Assembly: GCA_030680655.1 (NCBI GenBank)
Contig: JAUXUZ010000165.1
Location: 1-8,051 of the forward strand
Length of the DNA: 8,051 nucleotides
Direction of reading: 5' to 3'
From: Phycisphaerales bacterium
Lineage (GTDB): Bacteria > Planctomycetota > Phycisphaerae > Phycisphaerales > UBA1924
The notes beneath the pieces were generated by a model. It saw nothing but the letters and a program-made list of their open reading frames with translations, did not search any database and was not told the origin of the DNA. Each line of letters opens with the position of its first letter. The stretch's first letter is position 1. The translations under genes and the position numbers were made by a program. Shown in pieces: positions 1 to 5,466 of the stretch.

Positions 1-790
1 CGCCAGCGCCACCGGCACCGGCTCCGCCGCCCACGGCGCCTGCGGCAGCAGCCGCGGCTGCGGCACTGGCGATGGCCTCCGGGTCGGGCGCGGGCGAGAA
101 CGTTACCGGGAGCGGTGTGCGGTCGAGCGACACGACCTGACGGGCGTACATCACCGGGCCGCGCGGGGTGGGCGCATCGTCGGCGCTGACGATCACCTTG
201 ACGGTGATGCGGACGGCCATCGGGAAGCCGAGCAGGTCAGAGTCCCAGTCGTTGATCCATGTCTCGCCGTCGTAGGCCTCGATCTTGAGTTCGGTTACGC
301 CGGGGACGACCGCGGCGGCGACTCCGCCGGCGTCGAGGTACTCGTCGGGGATGGGGTCTTCACGCTTCCACAGCGATGTGCCCACTGCACCGGGTCGCGA
401 CGGGTCGGGAGCGTCGTCGACGACGCGGTACTGCACCTCGTGCACGCTCGACTCGTTCTGCTCGTCGCCTGTGCGGACGGCGTGGTCGCTGCGTGCCAGG
501 AGCAGCAGTTGATCGCGCCCCTGCCCTGCGCCGCCGGGGATCACCTGCAGGCGTGTCTGGAGCAGGTCGTTGTCGCGGAAGGCGTTCTGCGTGTCACGGG
601 CGATCATGCCGGCGGCGGCCTTGGCGCGCGCCGACGCCTCGCCGCGGCTCTCGGCAAGCCGGCGCGTTTTGAATGTCCGTGAGATCACGATCGCGACGGA
701 GGCGGCGATAAGCCCGACGATGATGGTGGCGACGAGCACCTCGACGAGTGTGAAGGCGCGGCGCCGGGTTCTTGCAGGGTGTTGGTTCAC
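1..790 (-). CDS. gspJ: Type II secretion minor pseudopilin GspJ, C-terminus cut by window edge
   Basis: Minor pseudopilin, expected with GspI and GspK at the tip of the T2SS pseudopilus in the periplasm. The frame is open from a GTG at 790 to base 1, giving 263 codons without a stop, so the C-terminus lies outside the window. The product starts with a short basic leader rich in Arg, then A-F-T-L-V-E and a hydrophobic helix (about residues 13-33), a class III prepilin signal. The body matches GspJ layout: a helical stretch with A-R-A-K-A-A-A-G-M-I-A-R-D, a strand V-Q-Y-R-V, then a late L-K-I-E-A-Y-D-G-x-x-W and F-P-M-A-V-R-I-T-V-K-V. The GTG overlaps the gspI stop as GTGA, and GGAG lies 8 nt upstream. 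After about residue 235 it turns into a Pro/Ala/Gly-rich tail with eight consecutive Ala, longer than an ordinary GspJ of about 200 residues. The GspJ call rests on gene order plus these motifs. Confidence 0.85.
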   Translation of the reverse strand, partial: MNQHPARTRRRAFTLVEVLVATIIVGLIAASVAIVISRTFKTRRLAESRGEASARAKAAAGMIARDTQNAFRDNDLLQTRLQVIPGGAGQGRDQLLLLARSDHAVRTGDEQNESSVHEVQYRVVDDAPDPSRPGAVGTSLWKREDPIPDEYLDAGGVAAAVVPGVTELKIEAYDGETWINDWDSDLLGFPMAVRITVKVIVSADDAPTPRGPVMYARQVVSLDRTPLPVTFSPAPDPEAIASAAAAAAAAGAVGGGAGAGGAG

Positions 791-1227
791 AGGCCACGCT
801 CCACGGGTTCGACCGGCTGGCGGTCGATCTGGTTCGTGAGAGTGCGCGACGCGACGAGCGTGTTGACCGAGACGGTGCGTTCGCGGCCAGAGCTGTCCCA
901 GGTGATCGTGCAGCCCACCTTGTACGGGGCGGCGTCGCCCTGACCGTCGATCTGGAGCTTGAAGCGGTACTGCGTGAACGGCTCGTCGCACTCTCCGGAG
1001 ATCGGGAAGCTCTTGGCGTAGTCGTCTGGCCCGCGCGAAAGGACCAGGTTGAGCTGCTCGTCGGCGAGCATGGCGGCGTTCTGGATCTCTTCACCGACGC
1101 GCTGGCTGCTGATCGCCTGGCCGGTCAGGCTGAGGATCACCGACAGCGACACGCCGAGGATGATCACCGCGACGATCGCGTCAACCAGGGCGACTCCACG
1201 CCGAGATTTGGCGCGGGTGCTTACCAC
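787..1227 (-). CDS. gspI: Type II secretion minor pseudopilin GspI
   Basis: Minor pseudopilin of 146 residues, a normal size for GspI, which nucleates the tip complex with GspJ and GspK. It begins with a 10-residue basic leader, then Gly11 and V-A-L-V-D followed by a hydrophobic helix (about residues 12-36). Family features include Q-N-A-A-M-L-A-D-E-Q-L-N (about 49-60), the conserved alanine-rich A-x-x-L-A-x-x-Q-L region of GspI, and a C-terminal strand pair ending in V-N-T-L-V-A-S-R. Cys80 and Cys106 could form a periplasmic disulfide. The start is GTG: it overlaps the gspH stop by 7 nt and has AGAGGA 7 nt upstream. Two points are odd. The acidic residue at +5 is Asp16 instead of Glu, and +1 is Val instead of Phe or Met. 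Among the four pseudopilins here it alone keeps Gly directly before the mature residue. Assignment as GspI comes from its position between H and J and its motif set. Confidence 0.87.
   Translation of the reverse strand: MVSTRAKSRRGVALVDAIVAVIILGVSLSVILSLTGQAISSQRVGEEIQNAAMLADEQLNLVLSRGPDDYAKSFPISGECDEPFTQYRFKLQIDGQGDAAPYKVGCTITWDSSGRERTVSVNTLVASRTLTNQIDRQPVEPVERGL
799..802 (-). promoter_or_regulatory. Shine-Dalgarno for gspJ
   Basis: GGAG on the minus strand, 8 nt before the GTG at 790 and inside the end of gspI. It supports the GTG start that overlaps the gspI stop, and independent ribosome loading in addition to coupling. Confidence 0.55.
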
Positions 1228-1820
1228 GGCTGGGTCCTCTGGCCTTCAACGTCAAGGTCGATCGTGGTGGTGCTGGGCGCCGCCAGCGGGGCGCCGGTTG
1301 GGACTGCGCGGATGGTGGCGACGGTCTGGCCCGGGAGCAGGTCGATCTGCCAGGCGCGGGGCGTGCCGGGCAGGTTCGCCGTTGTGCGCAGCATCAGCGA
1401 GACGGCCGGCCGCGGCTTGGCGCCGGCCAGCTGCACGCGGAAGCTCGTGTCGGGCGGCTGCTCCTGGCCGTCGGCGCTGGCGGAGGCGAGCTCGATCGAT
1501 GCGAAACGGACGGGGCGGATCATGGGCATCGGGCGCCACGCGCGTTCGCCGTCAACATCGGCCAGCGACTCGATCGAGAGCTCGCGCTTCTCGGCGTCGT
1601 AGCTCACCGCCATCGCCTCGCTGCTCACCGCGTCGCGCTGGGCGGCCTGTGACAGCACAGACCTGACACCCTGGGCCTCAACCTCGGCCTGCCGGCCCTG
1701 CGCGCCGACGAGTCGCGGGACCGTCAGCGTGGCCAGGATGGCGATGATGACCATCACCACCAGCACCTCCACCAGCGTGAAGGCGCCGCAGGCACGGGAT
1801 GTGAAGGCCGGGAGTCTCAC
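1221..1820 (-). CDS. gspH: Type II secretion minor pseudopilin, GspH-like
   Basis: Minor pseudopilin of 199 residues, expected to join the GspG pseudopilus to the tip complex. The leader M-R-L-P-A-F-T-S-R-A-C-G-A is followed by F-T-L-V-E-V-L-V-V-M-V-I-I-A-I-L-A, a textbook pilin helix with Glu18 as +5 if Phe14 is +1. The C-terminal half is beta-rich and contains P-R-A-W-Q-I-D-L-L-P-G-Q-T-V-A-T-I (about 154-170), reminiscent of the C-terminal strand of GspH/FimT proteins. Cys11 would be lost with the leader. The GTG start at 1820 overlaps the gspG TGA as GTGA; no good Shine-Dalgarno is visible, so translation probably depends on gspG. The globular domain is poorly conserved in this family, so the H assignment is mainly positional, between G and I. 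A generic type IV pilin-like protein is the alternative. Confidence 0.8.
   Translation of the reverse strand: MRLPAFTSRACGAFTLVEVLVVMVIIAILATLTVPRLVGAQGRQAEVEAQGVRSVLSQAAQRDAVSSEAMAVSYDAEKRELSIESLADVDGERAWRPMPMIRPVRFASIELASASADGQEQPPDTSFRVQLAGAKPRPAVSLMLRTTANLPGTPRAWQIDLLPGQTVATIRAVPTGAPLAAPSTTTIDLDVEGQRTQPW
1235..1240 (-). promoter_or_regulatory. Shine-Dalgarno deciding the gspI GTG start
   Basis: AGAGGA on the minus strand, 7 nt before the GTG at 1227. No ATG is available near the prepilin leader, so this site fixes the start. Confidence 0.6.
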
Positions 1821-2269
1821 GGCTTGACGATGTCCTTGTTCTCGCCGTCGCCGCCGGGCTGCCCGTCGCCGCCGTAGGAGACGATGTCAAAGTCTGCGTT
1901 CTTGACGCCGGGGAAGACCATGACGAACGTGTGCCCCCACGGGTCGAGCAGCTGTGTTGAGTTCTGCAGGTAGGGGCCCTGCCACGCCTCTTCGGATACG
2001 TTCGACGGCCGGACCATCAGGAAGTCGGCCAGGGCCGTGCCAGCGGGGGGCGAGCCGCAGTCGCCGATGTAGGCCGTGACGGCGTTGGCGACGGTGGCGG
2101 CGTTCGCTCCGGCGGTGATCACCTTTGACTGGGTGATCTTGGGGAGCAGACGCGTCGCGACGATCGTGGCGAGGATGCCGATGATCACCACGACCACGAT
2201 GATCTCGGCGATGGTGAAGGCTCGCGCGGAGCGGCGGCGTGCTTGCGGACGGGTGGCGGGGTGGTTCAT
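1817..2269 (-). CDS. gspG: Type II secretion major pseudopilin GspG
   Basis: Major pseudopilin of 150 residues, which polymerises into the periplasmic pseudopilus that pushes substrates through the secretin. It has a 17-residue basic leader rich in Arg, then F18-T-I-A-E22 and the hydrophobic helix I-I-V-V-V-V-I-I-G-I-L-A. The C-terminus carries the GspG signature L-D-P-W-G (108-112), F-D-I-V-S-Y-G-G-D-G (127-136) and the Gly/Asp-rich loop to D-I (about 137-147), which is the calcium-binding loop of the family and separates GspG from type IV pilins. The ATG at 2269 overlaps the gspF stop as TGATG and follows GGAGG by 6 nt. The same frame stays open further upstream, but that part is an out-of-frame reading of gspF. 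Oddities: Ala17 instead of Gly precedes the mature Phe, and the segment after the helix has a lone Cys71 where many GspG proteins have an N-G-x-Y-P-T stretch. Confidence 0.93.
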   Translation of the reverse strand: MNHPATRPQARRRSARAFTIAEIIVVVVIIGILATIVATRLLPKITQSKVITAGANAATVANAVTAYIGDCGSPPAGTALADFLMVRPSNVSEEAWQGPYLQNSTQLLDPWGHTFVMVFPGVKNADFDIVSYGGDGQPGGDGENKDIVKP

Positions 2270-3543
2270 CAGCTTCCTCCGAGTGAGTCTTGCAGCGCCA
2301 GCAGCGCCGACAGGATTGAAACGATCACGAACGCGGCGATCAGCGCCATCACGATGACCAGCAGCGGGCGGAGCGCCTCGGTGAAGACCTTCACCCGGAT
2401 CTCTGTCCGCTCTTCGAGCGAGTTGGCGGCGTTGGTCAGCAGCTCGGGCAGCTTGCCCGAGCGCTCGCCCAGCGAGACGATCTGCACCAGCAGCGGCGGG
2501 AAGTAACCCGTCTTCTCGAGCGGGTCGGCGATCGTCTTGCCACCGGCGACCTTCTCGCAAACCTCCAGCACGGCCTTCTTCATCGCGGTGTTGGTGATCG
2601 TGGCCGCGGTGAGGCGCAGGGCGCCCAGCACGGGCAGGCCGGCCTGGACCAGCGTGCCGAGCGTGCGTGTGAACCGCGCGACCGCCGCCTCGGTGAGCAT
2701 GGGGCCCATCAGCGGCGCCTTGAGGACGAAGCGGTCCATCGCGTAGCGGGACACGGGGTTGGCGCGGGCCCGGGCGAACGCGAGCACGCCGAGGATGATC
2801 ACGCCGATCACCACCCACCAGTACGAGCCCATGAAATCGGCGAAGGTCTTGATGATCTGCGTCGTCCAGGGGAGCTGCACCTTGTTGCTCTCGAGCGTCT
2901 TGAGGATGCGCGGGACGATGTAGGTCGTCGCGATCACGACCGCGCTGAGGATCAGCACCGCGAGCATCGCCGGGTAGATCGTTGCTGAAACGATCGAGCG
3001 GCGCATCGCCAGGCTCTTCTCCAGCAGATCGGCGGCCTGGTGGAGCACCTCGGGGAGCTTGCCGGAGACCTCGCCCGCCTTGATCAGGTTGATCAGCAGC
3101 GCGTCGAACGGTTTGCCGTAGCTTTTGCAGGCCTCGGCCAGGCTCGAGCCCTGCTCGACGCGGTCGATCAGGTGGCGCAGCATGGTCTGCTGGGCGGCGC
3201 TGCGCCCCGAGCGGGCGAGTGTCTTGAGCGCCGACATCAGCGGCAGGCCGGCCGACAGAGCCGTCGCCAGCTCACGGATGAACGAGGCGGTGTCCTGCAG
3301 CGACACGCTCGCGCGTCCGCCGAACACGTTGGTGGCGGGCGTGGCACCGGTGCCGGGCGCGTCGAGCTTCAGCGGCCCAGCGGCGGCGTCGGCCGCGGCC
3401 GCTTTCTGCGCTGCGCGACCCCGGACCTCGTGGATTCCGCTCGGGGCAACGCCTCGCCCGATCAGCTGGCGCAGCGCCGCCGCGCGGTCTGGCGCTTCGA
3501 TCGTTGCGTTGCCGGCAACCGTGCTGTACTCGAAGGTCGGCAT
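2269..3543 (-). CDS. gspF: Type II secretion inner-membrane platform protein GspF
   Basis: Polytopic inner-membrane platform protein of 424 residues, normal for GspF/PilC; it couples the GspE ATPase to pseudopilin insertion. A short N-terminal region (1-42, M-P-T-F-E-Y) is followed by a low-complexity Ala-rich linker (about 45-75). Two homologous T2SSF domains follow, about 88-211 and 290-412. The repeat is visible by eye: S-A-G-L-P-L-M-S-A-L (97-106) against Q-A-G-L-P-V-L-G-A-L (300-309), and A-G-E-V-S-G-K-L-P-E-V-L (156-167) against L-G-E-R-S-G-K-L-P-E-L-L (358-369). Membrane segments lie near 188-210, 241-257 and 389-417. The ATG at 3543 has GAGGG 10 nt upstream. The stop shares one base with the gspG start. 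PilC of a type IV pilus is the same fold; the GspG signature next door favours T2SS. Confidence 0.94.
   Translation of the reverse strand: MPTFEYSTVAGNATIEAPDRAAALRQLIGRGVAPSGIHEVRGRAAQKAAAADAAAGPLKLDAPGTGATPATNVFGGRASVSLQDTASFIRELATALSAGLPLMSALKTLARSGRSAAQQTMLRHLIDRVEQGSSLAEACKSYGKPFDALLINLIKAGEVSGKLPEVLHQAADLLEKSLAMRRSIVSATIYPAMLAVLILSAVVIATTYIVPRILKTLESNKVQLPWTTQIIKTFADFMGSYWWVVIGVIILGVLAFARARANPVSRYAMDRFVLKAPLMGPMLTEAAVARFTRTLGTLVQAGLPVLGALRLTAATITNTAMKKAVLEVCEKVAGGKTIADPLEKTGYFPPLLVQIVSLGERSGKLPELLTNAANSLEERTEIRVKVFTEALRPLLVIVMALIAAFVIVSILSALLALQDSLGGS
2276..2280 (-). promoter_or_regulatory. Strong Shine-Dalgarno for gspG
   Basis: GGAGG on the minus strand, 6 nt before the gspG ATG and inside the end of gspF. 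It is the best ribosome site of the cluster, fitting the need for more of the major pseudopilin than of the other components. Confidence 0.7.
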
Positions 3544-3553
3544 GAACCAAACG

Positions 3554-3558
3554 CCCTC
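3554..3558 (-). promoter_or_regulatory. Shine-Dalgarno candidate for gspF
   Basis: GAGGG on the minus strand, 10 nt before the gspF ATG. The spacing is slightly long, but no better site is visible. Confidence 0.4.
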
Positions 3559-3631
3559 TTGGCCCGGAGGCCGATCACGAACCGCGTCCCCAACACACTC
3601 TGCTCACCTCCCCGGCTCCTTCCCTTGCGGC

Positions 3632-3678
3632 GCCCGCTGGCGGGCCGCACCGATCCGAACCCGGCCGCGAACGGCCGG
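3632..3678 (-). other. Two GC-rich inverted repeats in the gspE-gspF spacer
   Basis: The 142-nt spacer 3544-3685 holds no gene. Just after the gspE stop, CCGGCC (3661-3666) and GGCCGG (3673-3678) can form a 6-bp stem with a 6-nt loop. A second, 5-bp stem uses GCCCG (3632-3636) and CGGGC (3641-3645) around a 4-nt loop. No T tract follows either one, so they are not classical intrinsic terminators. They could slow RNA decay or lower expression past gspE, or be chance in GC-rich DNA. Confidence 0.3.
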
Positions 3679-3685
3679 CGGCTGG

Positions 3686-5260
3686 TCAGGTCACCTCTCC
3701 CACGTCCTGCGTCGCGCGGAGCACCTCGTCAACGGTCGTCATCCCCTTGGAGGCTTTCAGCAGGCCGTCGCGCCGCATGGTGATGTAGCCCGGCTCGGCG
3801 GTGGTGAGGAGCTCCGGCGTGCTCGTCTTGCCGGAGGTGATGCCCGCTCGCATGGCGGGCGTGAGCATCAGCAGCTCGTAATAGCCGATGCGCCCGCGGT
3901 AGCCGGTGTTATCGCACTTCTCGCAGCCGGCGCCGACGTACCCCATCATGCCTGGGAAGAGAGGACGCTCGACCTCGAGGATGCGGTGCTGCAGCGCTTC
4001 GGCGATCACGACCTTTGACGAGCACGTCGAGCAGATGCGGCGCCCGAGGCGCTGGGCCAGAATGCCCTCGAGCACACTCGAGAGCAGAAAGGGCTCGATG
4101 TCCATGTCGAGCAGGCGGCCGATGGCGCTCGCCGCGTCGTTGGTGTGGAGCGTGCTGAAGATCAGGTGGCCCGTGAGCGCGGCCCGGACGGCGATCTCCG
4201 CCGTCTCGCCGTCGCGGATCTCGCCAACCATGACAACGTCTGGGTCCTGGCGGAGGATGGCGCGGAGGCCGGTTGAGAACATCAACCCGCGGTCGGGGTT
4301 AACGGGGATCTGGTTGATGCCGTTGAGCTCGTACTCGACGGGGTCCTCGATCGTGATGATCTTGAGGCTGGGGTCGTAGAGCTTGCTCAGCGCGGCGTAG
4401 AGCGTTGTCGTCTTGCCGCTGCCGGTGGGCCCGGTGACCAGGACCATGCCGTGGGGCAGGTCGATCAGCTTCTGCATCTGGTCGCGGTGCGCCTGGCTCA
4501 TGCCCAGCACCGTCAAGTCGAGCGTCATGCTCTGCTTGTCGAGGATGCGCATGACCACGCTCTCGCCGTAGATCGTCGGCACGGTGCTGACGCGGATGTC
4601 GATCTTGCGGCCCTCAAACCGCAGCGAGATGTGCCCGTCCTGCGGCACGTAGCGCTCGGCGATGTCCATGCCGCTCATGATCTTGATGCGGCTGGTGATC
4701 GCGCTCTGGAGGGCCTTGGGGGGCGAGTTCTGAGCGCGCAGCTGGCCGTCAACGCGGTACTTGACGCTGAGCTGCTTGTCGAAGGGTTCAACGTGCACGT
4801 CGCTCGCCCGCCCGCGTACGCCCTCGAGGATGATCAGGTTCACCAGGTTGATGACCGACGGCTCCTCGGCCATGCGGGCGACGTCGGCGGCGTCTACCGC
4901 CTGCAGGTTCGAGAGCAGCTCGTCTTCTTCTCCGTCACCGCCCAGGCGCTGGGCCATGGCCATGGCTGTTGCGCCGTAGCTCTGGCGGAGCATGTCGCCG
5001 AAGTGCTCCTCGCTGATCTGCGCGCGGCGCACGGCCTTGCCCGACGCGATCGAGACCTCGTCGGCCGCGGCAAAGTCTGAAGGGTCGACCATCGCTACCA
5101 GCAGGCGGTTGCCGTCGAAGGCGTAGGGGATCGCGCGGAGGCGCGCGGCCTGCTCGGCCGAGATCAAGCGCGAGGCGCCCGCGTCAACGGCGGGCTTTTC
5201 AGGCAGCACAGGGAAGCGGTGCTGAGCAGGAGATTGCGGGATGACGGGAGCTTCGGCCAT
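3686..5260 (-). CDS. gspE: Type II secretion assembly ATPase GspE
   Basis: Cytoplasmic hexameric ATPase that powers pseudopilus assembly through GspF; 524 residues from the chosen start. The catalytic core shows Walker A G-P-T-G-S-G-K-T-T (277-285), an aspartate box near I-I-T-I-E-D-P-V-E-Y (301-310), Walker B-type D-V-V-M-V-G-E-I-R-D (341-350) and the His box L-H-T-N-D-A (371-376). A zinc-binding pair C-S-T-C (410-413) and C-E-K-C (446-449) is typical of GspE/PilB. Residues 134-240 form the N2 domain with S-D-V-H-V-E-P. The N-terminus (about 31-90) resembles only the second half of the GspE/MshE N-terminal domain. I chose the ATG at 5260: a TTG at 5314 in the same frame adds 18 residues that do not look like the family, while AGAAG sits 5 nt before the ATG. 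A 142-nt gap separates it from gspF. Confidence 0.95.
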   Translation of the reverse strand: MAEAPVIPQSPAQHRFPVLPEKPAVDAGASRLISAEQAARLRAIPYAFDGNRLLVAMVDPSDFAAADEVSIASGKAVRRAQISEEHFGDMLRQSYGATAMAMAQRLGGDGEEDELLSNLQAVDAADVARMAEEPSVINLVNLIILEGVRGRASDVHVEPFDKQLSVKYRVDGQLRAQNSPPKALQSAITSRIKIMSGMDIAERYVPQDGHISLRFEGRKIDIRVSTVPTIYGESVVMRILDKQSMTLDLTVLGMSQAHRDQMQKLIDLPHGMVLVTGPTGSGKTTTLYAALSKLYDPSLKIITIEDPVEYELNGINQIPVNPDRGLMFSTGLRAILRQDPDVVMVGEIRDGETAEIAVRAALTGHLIFSTLHTNDAASAIGRLLDMDIEPFLLSSVLEGILAQRLGRRICSTCSSKVVIAEALQHRILEVERPLFPGMMGYVGAGCEKCDNTGYRGRIGYYELLMLTPAMRAGITSGKTSTPELLTTAEPGYITMRRDGLLKASKGMTTVDEVLRATQDVGEVT

Positions 5261-5265
5261 GGATT

Positions 5266-5270
5266 CTTCT
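5266..5270 (-). promoter_or_regulatory. Weak Shine-Dalgarno for gspE
   Basis: AGAAG on the minus strand, 5 nt before the ATG at 5260. It is weak, but favours this start over the in-frame TTG at 5314. Confidence 0.35.
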
Positions 5271-5322
5271 AGTGTATTGATCAGTGCCTTCCAAGTCGCA
5301 GCCGCACGGCGCAATCACAGAT

Positions 5323-5425
5323 AAAAAAACACCCCCGGCCGCGCAGAGTGCACGGCGGGCCTTGCGGCCCACCGCGATCTCGTACGTCCGCAGTCCCACA
5401 AGCCGCGGTACGGCCGGGAGGTGTT
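5323..5425 (-). terminator. Structured terminator or attenuator between the LTxxQ gene and gspE
   Basis: On the minus strand the arm AACACCTCCCGGCCG (5425-5411) can pair with CGGCCGGGGGTGTT (5341-5328), giving 14 bp with one bulged C and one G-U pair. The 3' arm runs straight into seven T (5329-5323), the layout of an intrinsic terminator with a 69-nt enclosed loop. A competing short stem uses CACTCT (5352-5347) with GGGGTG (5335-5330), also ending at the T tract. It lies 42 nt after the LTxxQ stop and 63 nt before the gspE ATG, so it could end the upstream transcript or control read-through into the T2SS genes. Pairings were found by eye, without energy calculation. Confidence 0.6.
5353..5374 (-). 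other. Nine-base-pair hairpin with GCAA tetraloop
   Basis: In the minus-strand RNA, CGGUGGGCC (5374-5366) pairs with GGCCCGCCG (5361-5353), including one G-U pair, around a GCAA loop (5365-5362), a stable GNRA tetraloop. It sits inside the loop enclosed by the long-range terminator helix. ACCGCG (5409-5404) could instead pair with CGCGGT (5376-5371), overlapping the 5' arm. Confidence 0.55.
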
Positions 5426-5432
5426 GTCCGTT

Positions 5433-5450
5433 CACTCTCTTGCGAGAGTG
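5433..5450 (-). other. Seven-base-pair hairpin with GCAA tetraloop
   Basis: In the minus-strand RNA, CACUCUC (5450-5444) pairs perfectly with GAGAGUG (5439-5433) around GCAA (5443-5440). It begins 17 nt after the stop of the LTxxQ gene and has no T tract, so it is not itself a terminator. Its 3' arm AGAGUG could alternatively pair with CACUCU at 5352-5347, the 5' arm of the short terminator stem. Confidence 0.55.
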
Positions 5451-5466
5451 GAGTGTTCGTGACGGC

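Noticed and set aside
1817..2818. A 333-codon minus-strand frame containing gspG
   Set aside because: Its first 183 codons are an out-of-frame reading of gspF with an Arg/Gly/Pro-rich product. Only the part from 2269 on is a gene.
5258..5314. Longer gspE from the TTG at 5314
   Set aside because: The extra 18 residues have no family similarity, TTG is rarer, and the ATG at 5260 has a plausible ribosome site.
5261..5322. Promoter for gspE with TACACT as -10
   Set aside because: No -35 lies at a fitting distance (TTGGAA is only 12 nt away), and the start would fall almost on the ATG.
5261..5466. c-di-GMP-I (GEMM) riboswitch before gspE
   Set aside because: A GNRA hairpin followed by GGACAACACCTCC loosely recalls GEMM, but the conserved GGGCAAACC segment and the GGACGCAAAGCC core are missing. 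No known riboswitch class could be recognised by eye.
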